From: Streptomyces sp. PTY087I2
Lineage (GTDB): Bacteria; Actinomycetota; Actinomycetes; Streptomycetales; Streptomycetaceae
Direction: 5' to 3'
NCBI RefSeq assembly: GCF_001687325.1
Contig: NZ_LZRD01000019.1
Coordinates: 261,314 to 325,313 of the forward strand
DNA length: 64,000 nucleotides
Shown here: one piece after another, positions 33,254-41,181 of the stretch
How the letters are laid out: each line of letters starts with the position of its first letter
Position numbering within the stretch: the stretch's first letter is position 1
Program-made: the position numbers and the translations under genes
Notes under the pieces: model-generated
Database searches by the model: none
Told to the model about the DNA's origin: nothing
What the model saw: only the letters and a program-made list of their open reading frames with translations

Positions 33254-33267
33254 TGGAAGCCCTTCCA
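33254..33267. promoter_or_regulatory. LacI-type operator at the lacI-family promoter
   Basis: TGGAAG-CC-CTTCCA: perfect six-base arms. The half-site TGGAAG also occurs in the operator at 30887, which suggests that this LacI protein binds its own promoter and perhaps the GH16 promoter. Confidence 0.65.
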
Positions 33268-33331
33268 TTGTGGCCTGCCCGCGCGGAATTGTTTCAGACA
33301 CCCACTGGGCCCCCGCGGTGCGGCTCCGCCG

Positions 33332-33742
33332 TCACACGGACTTGGCCGGAGGCTCTTCCGCCGTCGGGGGCTCGGTGGGCCAGCGGTCCGTCAGGTCTTC
33401 CGCGTACACCTGCGAGAGCGGCTGCGGGCCCACGTACTGCTGGCAGTTGCACCGGCCCGGCTCGTAGCGCAGCGGCTTCTTGTTCTCGTCCCAGGCGGTC
33501 GCCACCTCGACCTGCTCATGGCACCGGCCCTGCTTGTCGTGCTTGGCGAGATGGTGGGTGCAGCCGCACACCGGCTCCGGCGGCCTGTTCGCGGCCTCGA
33601 TCGCGAGCTGCTTCTGCGTCGTCGCCTTCAGAAGTTCCAGCTTCCGCTTGTGACGCTTGCGCAGAGCCTTGCGGACGGTGTCCTGGGTCCAGGCGAAGCC
33701 CCCGACCCAGAAGAAGATGAGAATCCACCAGAACCAGCTCAT
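33332..33742 (-). CDS. Small membrane-anchored cysteine-rich protein, unknown
   Basis: A 136-residue protein starting at ATG 33742 behind GGAGG. One N-terminal tryptophan-rich membrane helix (SWFWWILIFFWVGGFAW) is followed by a basic helix (RKALRKRHKRKLELLK). A Cys/His-rich segment follows (PVCGCTHHLAKHDKQGRCHE and GRCNCQQYVG), which could bind zinc or iron-sulfur. The C-terminus is acidic and proline-rich. I recall conserved Streptomyces homologues with no assigned function. Confidence 0.75.
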   Translation of the reverse strand: MSWFWWILIFFWVGGFAWTQDTVRKALRKRHKRKLELLKATTQKQLAIEAANRPPEPVCGCTHHLAKHDKQGRCHEQVEVATAWDENKKPLRYEPGRCNCQQYVGPQPLSQVYAEDLTDRWPTEPPTAEEPPAKSV

Positions 33743-33887
33743 CGCGTTTTCCTCCCCGTTGTCCCCACGCCCTCTCGCCGCACGGTATTTCACCTGCGCG
33801 CCGGCCCCTTGGCGTGCTCTGCTGCCCGCGGCCATTGTTCCCCACCCGCACGGGCGGGAACGTACCGGCCCTGAGACGCGGGGAGTG

Positions 33888-34394
33888 ATGCGGGTGGCGG
33901 AGCACGTGTACGTGGACGGGTCCGAGGCGCCGGGAGCGGTACGGGTACGCCGGGCGACGGCCGGGGACGCGGAGGCCGTCACGCGGGTCTTCCTGGACTC
34001 CCGGGCCGCCGCCATGCCCTGGCTGCCCCGGATCCACAGCGACGCGGACACCCTCGCCTGGATCACCCATGTCGTCCTGCCCACCAGCACCGCGGTGTGG
34101 GTGGCCGAAGCGGGCGGAGAAGGCGGGGAGGTTCTCGGGTTCGCCGTGCTCGCCGGGCGTGACGAGCTCGATCATCTCTATCTGCGGCCCGACGCGCTGC
34201 GGCGGGGGATCGGGAGCCGGCTGCTGGCCGAGGTGCGCGGGGCCGTCGACGGGCCGATCCGTCTGTACGTGTTCCAGCGCAACGCCGCCGCCCGTGCCTT
34301 CTACGAGCGGCACGGGTTCACCGCCGTCGCGTTCGACGACGGCGGCCGCAACGAGGAGAACGAGCCGGACGTGCTGTACCGCTGGGCGCCCTGA
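33888..34394 (+). CDS. GNAT-family N-acetyltransferase
   Basis: A 168-residue acetyltransferase. Strand-beta4/motif A segment is ELDHLYLRPDALRRGIGSRLL, where the R-RGIG-R loop binds acetyl-CoA. Motif B follows with RLYVFQRNAAARAFYERHGF. ATG 33888 is preceded by GGGGAG. Substrate unknown (RimI-like or small-molecule). Divergent from the Cys-rich membrane protein gene. Confidence 0.9.
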   Translation: MRVAEHVYVDGSEAPGAVRVRRATAGDAEAVTRVFLDSRAAAMPWLPRIHSDADTLAWITHVVLPTSTAVWVAEAGGEGGEVLGFAVLAGRDELDHLYLRPDALRRGIGSRLLAEVRGAVDGPIRLYVFQRNAAARAFYERHGFTAVAFDDGGRNEENEPDVLYRWAP

Positions 34395-34401
34395 CGGTGA
34401 C

Positions 34402-35304
34402 TCAGATGACCGGCGGGCGCCCCAGCCGCGTCATCTGCCACACCGTGGCCCAGCGCATCGGGCGCCGCTCCCCGCACGGGGTCCGGACGCCCTCGGCGAA
34501 GCCGCCCGCCCAGGCCCGCAGGCCCTTCGGGTCGCGGGTGCGGGCGAGGGTGAGCAGGGTCCAGGTGCCGAGGTAGGCGGGGACCAGGGGGAAGGGCAGA
34601 TTGCGGCGGGCCAGCCAGACGCGGTTGCGGGCCGTCATCCGGTAGTAGACCGCGTGCCGGGCCGGGCTCGTTTTCGGGTGCTGGAGCAGCAGCTCGGGGT
34701 CGTACTCCACCTTCCAGTCGGCGTCCAGCGCCCGCCAGGCCAGGTCCGTCTCCTCGTGGGTGAAGAAGAACTCCGCGGGCCACAGACCGGTCTCCGCCAG
34801 CATCTTCATCGAGAACGCGTGGCCGCCGCCCAGGAACGCCGTGACCGGGCCGCCGCGCATCGGGTCGCCCGCCCGCAGGCGCGGCACATGGCGGCGCTGC
34901 GTCTCGCCGGTCTCGTCGGCGATCCGGAAGCCGATGATGCCGAGCCGGTCGTCGGCCGCGAAGCGGTCCCGCACCCGGCGGAAGACGTCCTTGTCGACGA
35001 GCAGCCCGTCGTCGTCCAGCTCGATCACCACGTCCACGTCGCCGATCTCGGCGAGCCTGCGCAGCCCCTCGTTCCGGCCGCCCGGGCAGCCGAGGTTCTC
35101 CGGCAGCTCGATGGTGGTCACCCCGCCGTCGAGGTTCTCCAGGCCGGGCGTGGAGGAGTAGTCCGGGAGGGCCGTACCGTTGCCGATGATCACGAGCCGG
35201 GTGGGCCGGACGTCCTGCATGGCCACCGACGCCAGCAGCGCCTCGACCGCCTGCGGGCGGTCTCCCATGGTCACGATGGATACGCCGATGCGCGGTGCGG
35301 ACAC
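34402..35304 (-). CDS. Family 2 glycosyltransferase
   Basis: A 300-residue GT-A fold enzyme starting at GTG 35304 behind AGGAG. N-terminal VSIVTMGDRPQAVEALLASV, then ENLGCPGGRNEGLRRL and the metal/nucleotide motif VVIELDDDGLL. The acceptor segment FFTHEETDLAWRALDADW is typical of rhamnosyl/galactosyl-type GT2 proteins. No membrane helix clearly visible except a hydrophobic patch near residues 237-255. It probably builds a surface glycan; donor and acceptor are unknown. Confidence 0.88.
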   Translation of the reverse strand: MSAPRIGVSIVTMGDRPQAVEALLASVAMQDVRPTRLVIIGNGTALPDYSSTPGLENLDGGVTTIELPENLGCPGGRNEGLRRLAEIGDVDVVIELDDDGLLVDKDVFRRVRDRFAADDRLGIIGFRIADETGETQRRHVPRLRAGDPMRGGPVTAFLGGGHAFSMKMLAETGLWPAEFFFTHEETDLAWRALDADWKVEYDPELLLQHPKTSPARHAVYYRMTARNRVWLARRNLPFPLVPAYLGTWTLLTLARTRDPKGLRAWAGGFAEGVRTPCGERRPMRWATVWQMTRLGRPPVI

Positions 35305-35383
35305 GGTCGGTACTCCTGGAACTCGGCTGCCGGTGGCCGGCTGCTGGTCGGCAGCGGTGCCCGCGATCGTAACGCCTCGGTGT

Positions 35384-36055
35384 TCAGTCCGCGGTTACCG
35401 CCCGGCCATCCACCGGTCCGTCGCTGTTCAGCAGCGCGTACACGGCCATGTCGCGCCGCTCGTCGCCCACCTGCTGCCAGCCGCGCAGCAGCCCCTCCCG
35501 CCGGAAGCCGATGTCCTCGGCGATCCGGGCCGAGGCGGTGTTCCACGGCTCGATGTAGAGCTGGAGGCGCGGGACGCCGAGGTCGCGCAGTGCCCAGCCC
35601 GTCACCGTACGCAGCGCGGCCCGGGCGACGCCCTGGCCGCGGGCGAGGCCGGTGAGCCAGTAGCCGAGGGAGGCGCGGCCCTCGGGCAGGTCCCGGAGCC
35701 AGAGCCCGATCGCGCCGACCGGGCGGCGGTCCCGGGAGCGCACGATGGCGAACGGGTACCCCGCGCCGGTGGCCGCGCGCTCCCACTGCCTGCGGACGAA
35801 CGCCTCGGCGGCGGCTTCGGAGTAGGGGGCCGGGATGGTGGTGATGAGCGGGATGTACGGGTCGAGCGAGGCCTCGCGGACCAGGGGGAGGTCGCTCATC
35901 TCCCAGGGGCGCAGGACGAAGTCCGGGCCCGCGGACATGCTCGGGACGGTCAGCGGCTCGGGGCCGGGGGCCTGGTCCGGGCCCGGGTCGGAGCCCGGGG
36001 CGGGGTCGCGGGCCGGGTCGGGGGCGGGGCTGGGGTCAGGCTCGGGAGCAGCCAT
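35384..36055 (-). CDS. GNAT-family acetyltransferase (RimJ/RimL-like)
   Basis: A 223-residue protein starting at ATG 36055 behind GGGAGGA. The first 40 residues are a Pro/Asp/Gly repeat tail (PDP-, GPD- units) of low complexity; the catalytic domain begins at DFVLRPWEMSDLPLVREA. The acetyl-CoA segment is GYWLTGLARGQGVARAALRT and motif B is LQLYIEPWNTASARIAEDIGF. This is the Acetyltransf_3 subgroup that acetylates N-terminal amino groups of ribosomal proteins or small molecules. A start at the internal ATG before SAGPDF is possible. Confidence 0.88.
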   Translation of the reverse strand: MAAPEPDPSPAPDPARDPAPGSDPGPDQAPGPEPLTVPSMSAGPDFVLRPWEMSDLPLVREASLDPYIPLITTIPAPYSEAAAEAFVRRQWERAATGAGYPFAIVRSRDRRPVGAIGLWLRDLPEGRASLGYWLTGLARGQGVARAALRTVTGWALRDLGVPRLQLYIEPWNTASARIAEDIGFRREGLLRGWQQVGDERRDMAVYALLNSDGPVDGRAVTAD

Positions 36056-36078
36056 GTCCGTATCCTCCCGCTGTCGAT

Positions 36079-36163
36079 CCGGTTCCGCTTCCCGGGCCGG
36101 GGTCGGTTCCCCGAGCTGCTCCTGTTTCCGGGCCGGTTGCGCCCGCCCGGGAAACGGAACCGG
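36079..36163. terminator. Long inverted repeat after the MFS gene
   Basis: Arms of 19 bases (36079-36097 and 36145-36163), complementary except for one position that still allows G-U pairing, enclose a 47-base loop. Just downstream of the minus-strand MFS stop, so a terminator for it is the likeliest role. Confidence 0.6.
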
Positions 36164-36164
36164 C

Positions 36165-37622
36165 TCACCTGTCCTTCGGCCCCCGCGCCCCGCCCGCCAG
36201 GAAGTACCCGGCCAGTACCGCCCCGGCCAGCACCAGGGCCGAGTTGACCAGGATCGCGGTGGAGACGCCGGACAGTACCGCGTCGGGCCCGCTCGCGGAC
36301 CCCATCCGGGCGGTGACCACCGCGCTCATCACCGGAATGCCGAGGGCGATGCCCACCTGCTGTGTCATCGTCGCCAGCCCGGTGGCCCGCCCCTGCTCCT
36401 CGTCCGGCAGGCCCGAGGTGGCCGTGACCATGAAGCCGACGATCATCAGCATGTTGCCGACGCCGCCGACGAACGTGGCCGCCAGCAGGAGCCAGATCCA
36501 CGCCCCGGACGTGCCGAGCGCCACGAGGGAGAGCGTGGCGGCGGCCTGGACGCCGCCGCCCAGGACGATGGCGCGGCGGTCGCCGAAGCGGCCCACCGCC
36601 CGTCCGCCGAGCACCCCGCCGACGACCGTGCCCGCGCCGAGCACGCCGAACGCGAGGCCGGTGGCGAGTGCGGAGTAGCCCAGGACCTCCTGGAGGTAGA
36701 GGGTCAGCAGGAAGACCAGCGAGGTCTCGGTGACGAAGGCGATCAGCCCGGCGGTGTTGCCCCAGACGACGCTGCGCCGCTTCAGGATGCGGATCGGTAC
36801 GAGCGGGGCGGCGGCCCGCTGCTCGATGCCGACGAACGCGGTCAGGAGGACGGCTCCGGCGGCCAGCGCGGCCAGGGTGGCCGGCCTGGTCCAGCCGGTC
36901 TCGCCGGCCCGGGTCAGCCCGAGGACGAGCAGCAGCAGCCCGCCGGTGACGGTGACCGCGCCGGGCACGTCCAGCCGGGGCCGCCGTTTCGGCCGCGAGT
37001 CGGTGATCACGGACGGGGCCAGGATCACGACGAGCGTCGCTATCGGTACGTTGATGAAGAAGGCCCAGCGCCAGGAGAGCAGGTCCGTCAGAAGCCCGCC
37101 GAGGATCGCCCCGGCGGTGAACCCGGCCGACATCAGGGCCCCGTTGAGCCCCAGCGCCCGTTCCCGCAGCGGCCCTTCCTTGAACGCGGTGGTCAGCAGC
37201 GCGAGTCCGGCCGGGGTGACCGCCGCGGTGGCCAGGCCTTGCAGCACCCGGGCGGTGAGCAGCACCTCGGGCGAGGTGGCGAGGCCGCCGAGCACGGAGG
37301 AGAGGCCGAGGACGGCCATACCGCCGACGAACAGGTTCTTGCGGCCGACGAGGTCGGCGACCCGGCCGAAGAGCAGCGTGAACCCGGCGGCGGCGAGCGC
37401 GAAGGAGGTGGCGATCCACTGGAGACCGGCGAGGGAGAAGCCGAGCCCTTCCCCGACGACGGGCAGCGCCACGTTCAGGATCGAGAAATCGACCGCGATC
37501 ATGAACTGGGAGCCGAGCAGCAGGGCCAGGACGAGTTTCTGGCGGCCGGACATACGAGGGGCGGTGAGGGGAGGGCCGGCCGTGAGGTCCGCCGTGGACG
37601 CGTCGGTACGAGGTGTGGGCAT
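36165..37622 (-). CDS. MFS drug exporter (EmrB/QacA, 14 helices)
   Basis: A 485-residue protein. Helix 1 carries IAVDFSILNVALPVV, motif A is GRVADLVGRKNLFVGG, and motif C-like AGAILGGLLTDLLSWRW follows. The start ATG 37622 is behind AGGAAGG. It is divergent from a TetR gene with a shared operator-like dyad between them, so it is the probable target of that repressor. Proton-driven export of a toxic compound is predicted; the compound is unknown. Confidence 0.9.
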   Translation of the reverse strand: MPTPRTDASTADLTAGPPLTAPRMSGRQKLVLALLLGSQFMIAVDFSILNVALPVVGEGLGFSLAGLQWIATSFALAAAGFTLLFGRVADLVGRKNLFVGGMAVLGLSSVLGGLATSPEVLLTARVLQGLATAAVTPAGLALLTTAFKEGPLRERALGLNGALMSAGFTAGAILGGLLTDLLSWRWAFFINVPIATLVVILAPSVITDSRPKRRPRLDVPGAVTVTGGLLLLVLGLTRAGETGWTRPATLAALAAGAVLLTAFVGIEQRAAAPLVPIRILKRRSVVWGNTAGLIAFVTETSLVFLLTLYLQEVLGYSALATGLAFGVLGAGTVVGGVLGGRAVGRFGDRRAIVLGGGVQAAATLSLVALGTSGAWIWLLLAATFVGGVGNMLMIVGFMVTATSGLPDEEQGRATGLATMTQQVGIALGIPVMSAVVTARMGSASGPDAVLSGVSTAILVNSALVLAGAVLAGYFLAGGARGPKDR

Positions 37623-37652
37623 GGCAGAGACGCCTTCCTGGACACGGGAACT

Positions 37653-37678
37653 CTTAATGGTTCTGTGGTTCCGTTAAG
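37653..37678. promoter_or_regulatory. TetR-type operator dyad between MFS and TetR genes
   Basis: CTTAATGG and CCGTTAAG are inverted half-sites (one mismatch) 10 bases apart. A further TTAATGG lies at 37709-37715 near the TetR start, so the regulator may bind both promoters. Confidence 0.62.
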
Positions 37679-37730
37679 GTGGGTGTCACCGTAGCAGGGG
37701 AGGCGTCGTTAATGGAACTGGAGACCCGTT

Positions 37731-38375
37731 ATGACTTCTGAAGGTGCTGGAGGCGCTGAAGGTGCCGACGCGGACGGAGTGGAGCCCGGCACCGTGCGTC
37801 CCGGCGGTCGCACCGCCCGGGTGCGCGAGGCGGTGCTGCGCGCGGCCGGTGACGCGCTGGTCGAGCACGGCTTCGACGGGCTCGACCTGGCCGATGTCGC
37901 CCGGCGGGCCGAGGTCGGCAAGACGACCGTCTACCGGCGCTGGTCCGCCCCCGCCGGGCTGGTCGCGGACCTGCTCACGGACATGGCCGAACAGTCCCTG
38001 CCGCGTACGGACACCGGATCCCTGGCCGAGGACCTGCGGGCCAACGCCCGCCTCGTGGTCCGCACGCTGACCGACCCCCGTCAAGGGGCTCTCTTCGTGG
38101 CCGTCATCGCGGCCGCCGCGTGCGATCCGCGTACCGCCGAAGCCCTGCACCGCTTCTACGCGGTGCGGATCGGGGAGTGGTCCGGCTGCGTCGAAGCGGC
38201 GGTCGAACGCGGTGAACTGCCCGCGGGTACGGACCCGGGCGAGGTGATCGCGGCGGTGTCGGCCCCGCTGTACTACCGGCTGCTCGCCAGTGGAGCCCCG
38301 CTGGACGAGGAGGTCGCCGACCGGGCGGCCGACGCTGCGGCCGCCGCCGCGCGGGCGGGCGTCTTCGTGCGGTGA
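37731..38375 (+). CDS. TetR-family regulator
   Basis: A 214-residue repressor starting at ATG 37731, seven bases after GGAG. The helix-turn-helix is LDLADVARRAEVGKTTVYRRW, following a 30-residue Gly/Ala-rich tail and a helix (VREAVLRAAGDALVEHGFDG). The C-terminal ligand domain (about 85-210) is of TetR_C type. Probably represses the divergent MFS exporter and itself. Confidence 0.92.
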   Translation: MTSEGAGGAEGADADGVEPGTVRPGGRTARVREAVLRAAGDALVEHGFDGLDLADVARRAEVGKTTVYRRWSAPAGLVADLLTDMAEQSLPRTDTGSLAEDLRANARLVVRTLTDPRQGALFVAVIAAAACDPRTAEALHRFYAVRIGEWSGCVEAAVERGELPAGTDPGEVIAAVSAPLYYRLLASGAPLDEEVADRAADAAAAAARAGVFVR

Positions 38376-38441
38376 GGAGCGCGGGAGCCCACGGCGGGAC
38401 CGGCCTCATAGCATCGAACGGGCCGTCGATAAAGTGGTGGA

Positions 38442-39464
38442 ATGATATTCGGTAAAGCCGGGTTCGGGGGAGCCGTCGCCGACTTCGAGGCGGCGGTGTC
38501 GGCGCAGGACGCCAAGCGGTCCGGCAAGGCGTTCGTCCGGTTGCAGGAGACTTTCGGGCAGGCCAAGGAGTCGGAGCTGCTGGCCGGCGGGCCGCGCCTC
38601 GCCGCCGTGCTGGAGCAGGTGCCGCCCGCCCCGCGTGCCGTCGTCGCCGTGCTCGTCGGGGCCTGCGTCGAACGCGGCGCGGACGCCGAGCGCTGCGCCC
38701 CGGCGGTGCTGGCCGGGCTGCGGGGGGCCCTGGAGCAGGCCGTGGCGTTCGCCGACGCCTGGGCCGCGACCGGGGGCGGCGCGTTTCCCGCCCCGGACGG
38801 CGGCGAGCCGGGCCCGGAGCTCGTCGAGCGGACCGGCTTCGAGGCGGCCGTCGGCTGGGTGACGCTTCCCCAGTGGGAGATGGCCGCCGTCGCGATGCTC
38901 AACCACCCCGGCGTACGGCGGGAGGCCGGCTCGCGGGGCGACGCGCTGCGGCTGCTCGGCGCGGTGGAGCGGGCCTCCGGCCTGGAGTTGAAGTCCCTCG
39001 CCCATGCCCTTCTGGTGCTGGACGACGAACCGCTCGTCGCCCTTCACCGGGCGAGCGGCACGGGCTACCTCCTGCGGATCTCCGGCATCGGGGACAACTT
39101 CCAGCTGCACACCCTGCTCGCCGACGCGCTCATCGGCGGCGGCCATGTGGCGGGCCACGCGCCGTCGTCGCAGGAGGTGGCCGTCTGCCGGGAGACCCCC
39201 GGCCAGGTGGACACCGTGGGCTCCTTCGACCTGGTGGCCCCGGACGGTGAACTGATCTGGAACGAGGGCACCCCCGCCGACATCCCCGTCGTCGACGGCG
39301 TCCGGCTGCTGGTCCTGGACGAGCCGTCGTACCGGCGGACCTGGCCCGCGGGCCGCTTCTTCCCCGGCATGCGTGGTGACGTCCTGCTGGAGCGCGCCCT
39401 CGACCCGGAGGAGACGGAGCGCTGGTACGCCCACGTCTCCCCGGCCGAGAACGCGACGGGCTGA
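38442..39464 (+). CDS. Conserved actinobacterial protein, unknown
   Basis: A 340-residue soluble protein with no signal peptide or membrane segment. The N-terminal half is helical (ALEQAVAFADAW, LPQWEMAAVAMLNHPGVRRE); the second half has alternating strands (ALHRASGTGYLLRISGIGDN, FDLVAPDGELIWNEGTPADI). I do not recognise catalytic motifs or a named domain. TAAAGT at 38430-38435 ends six bases before the ATG, so a leaderless transcript is likely. Codon use is as for neighbouring genes. Confidence 0.78.
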   Translation: MIFGKAGFGGAVADFEAAVSAQDAKRSGKAFVRLQETFGQAKESELLAGGPRLAAVLEQVPPAPRAVVAVLVGACVERGADAERCAPAVLAGLRGALEQAVAFADAWAATGGGAFPAPDGGEPGPELVERTGFEAAVGWVTLPQWEMAAVAMLNHPGVRREAGSRGDALRLLGAVERASGLELKSLAHALLVLDDEPLVALHRASGTGYLLRISGIGDNFQLHTLLADALIGGGHVAGHAPSSQEVAVCRETPGQVDTVGSFDLVAPDGELIWNEGTPADIPVVDGVRLLVLDEPSYRRTWPAGRFFPGMRGDVLLERALDPEETERWYAHVSPAENATG

Positions 39465-39536
39465 GGCGGGCTTCCGGCCCGGATCAGCCCTGTACGCCGG
39501 AGGCCCGGCCGGGAACGCGCCCGGCCCCGCCCCGCC

Positions 39537-40391
39537 TCAGCCGATCCTGGTGCCCGTTCCGCTGACCCGGATCCGGGTATCGCCCGCGCGGAGTTCGACG
39601 GTGAGGGTGCCGGGGCGGCCCATGTCCGCCCCCTGGTGCAGGGTCAGGACCGCCGCCTCCGGTACGAGCCCCAGCTCCCGGGCGTACGCGCCGAAAGTCG
39701 CCGCGGCCGCCCCCGTCGCCGGGTCCTCCACCACCCCGCCCACCGGGAACGGGTCCCGGACGTGGAACACCTCGGGCCCCTCGCGCCACACCAGTTGCAG
39801 GGTGGTCAGGTCGAGCCGGCGCATCAGCGCCTCCAGCCGCGCGAAGTCGTAGTCCAGGTCCGCCAGCCGTTCCCGGGTGGCGGCGGCCAGCACCAGATGC
39901 CGGGCCCCCGCGTAGGCGATCCGGGGCGGCAGGGCCGGGTCGAGGTCGGCGGCCGCCCAGTCCAGGGCCGCCAGCGCCTCCGTCAGATCGGCCTCGGCGG
40001 TCTCCTCGACGTGCGGGGCCACGCTGGTCAGGGTGGCGAGGAGCGCGCCGCCCTCCCGGGTGACGGAGACCGGCACCGGGCCCGCGGGCGTCGTGAACTC
40101 CAGCGCGCCCGGCCCGTCCCGCTCGGCCAGCGCGAGAGCCGTGGCGACCGTGGCGTGACCGCAGAACGGCACCTCGGCCTTCGGGCTGAAGTAGCGGATC
40201 GTGTACGCGCCTTCGCCGGTCCGCTCCGTCAGGAACGCCGACTCGCTGTACCCCAGTTCCGCCGCGATCGCGAGCATCCGCTCCTCGTCAAGACCGGCGG
40301 CGTCCAGGACGACCCCGGCGGGGTTCCCGCCCGCGGGGTCGGCGGAGAAGGCGGTGTAGCGCAGGACCTCGGGCCCGTGATCAGGTGTCAT
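39537..40391 (-). CDS. PhzF-family isomerase/epimerase
   Basis: A 284-residue diaminopimelate-epimerase-fold protein. Family marks: FSADPAGGNPAGVV at the start, AAELGYSESAFL with the catalytic Glu, PFCGHATVATALAL, and DPATGAAAATFGAYARELG in the C-terminal half. PhzF isomerises dihydro-hydroxyanthranilate in phenazine synthesis, but most homologues, including stand-alone ones like this, have no known substrate. Start ATG 40391. Confidence 0.9.
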   Translation of the reverse strand: MTPDHGPEVLRYTAFSADPAGGNPAGVVLDAAGLDEERMLAIAAELGYSESAFLTERTGEGAYTIRYFSPKAEVPFCGHATVATALALAERDGPGALEFTTPAGPVPVSVTREGGALLATLTSVAPHVEETAEADLTEALAALDWAAADLDPALPPRIAYAGARHLVLAAATRERLADLDYDFARLEALMRRLDLTTLQLVWREGPEVFHVRDPFPVGGVVEDPATGAAAATFGAYARELGLVPEAAVLTLHQGADMGRPGTLTVELRAGDTRIRVSGTGTRIG

Positions 40392-40461
40392 GCAGCAGGC
40401 AACCGTGCCACGGCCACCGCCATTCCCGGCCCAGTCGGCGCGGTCCGGCCCGGCGCGGGAA

Positions 40462-40500
40462 AGGGCCGGTCGCGGCCCCCCAGCAGTCGCGACCGGCCCT
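40462..40500 (-). terminator. Hairpin terminator after the lamin-tail protein
   Basis: Perfect 13-base arms (AGGGCCGGTCGCG and complement) around a 13-base loop, 20 bases past the stop of the minus-strand gene ending at 40521. Confidence 0.8.
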
Positions 40501-40520
40501 CCCTCAAGGCGCCGGATGTG

Positions 40521-41000
40521 TCAGTGGCAGTTCTTGGCGCCCTTGTTGGCCTTCGTGGACTTCCCCCACGAGCAGGAGTCCTGGAGCTTCCCGTTCGGCT
40601 TGATCAGCCGGGCCTTGTCGCCGGTGTTGTTCCAGACGTACGAGCCCCGGTTCCAGTGCACGGTGCCCGAGACGTTCTTGCCCTTGCCGGTGCGGAGCTT
40701 GACCGTCTTGCCCGCGCCGATGGTGTAGCTGCCGAAGGTGTAGGTGTAGCCGGTGTTGTCCTTCACCTTGAAGCCCTTGAGCTGGACCTTCTTCTTGCTG
40801 TTGTTGTGGATGTTCACCCACTCGGCGTTCAGCGACTTCTTCGACCGGTCGTCCTTGCCGGGGCTGTCGAACTGAACAGCCCCGAAGTGCAGCCCGCCCT
40901 GGTGGGCGGCCGCCGAGGCCGGTGCCGCCGTGGCGAGGAGCGAGCCGGCCAGTGCGGTGGCGGCGGCCAGGGCGATCAGCGCAGCGGTGCGTATGCGCAT
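40521..41000 (-). CDS. Secreted lamin-tail-domain (LTD) protein
   Basis: A 159-residue protein starting at ATG 41000 behind AAGGAAC. A signal peptide of about 29 residues ends ASA. The mature protein is an immunoglobulin-like lamin-tail domain: NAEWVNIHNNSKKKVQLKGF, YTFGSYTIGAGKTVKL and SYVWNNTGDKARLIKPNG follow the LTD pattern. Very basic (many Lys). Two cysteines near the C-terminus (DSCSW, KNCH) could form a disulfide. Bacterial LTD proteins occur as exported single domains; role unknown, perhaps adhesion or DNA binding. Confidence 0.87.
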   Translation of the reverse strand: MRIRTAALIALAAATALAGSLLATAAPASAAAHQGGLHFGAVQFDSPGKDDRSKKSLNAEWVNIHNNSKKKVQLKGFKVKDNTGYTYTFGSYTIGAGKTVKLRTGKGKNVSGTVHWNRGSYVWNNTGDKARLIKPNGKLQDSCSWGKSTKANKGAKNCH

Positions 41001-41181
41001 GCGGTGTTCCTTCTGTGTCGTTCTGGTGAAGGTGTAACAGGATGCGATCATACGGACAGCACGCGCTTGCTCGGCCACAGGCGGAGAAATCCGCAAATCC
41101 GGTTATCCGTTGGCCAGTTCGGTCAGATGTGATCGCACATGATCACCCGCGCCCCGGCCGCCCCACCCAGGTTCCCCCGGC

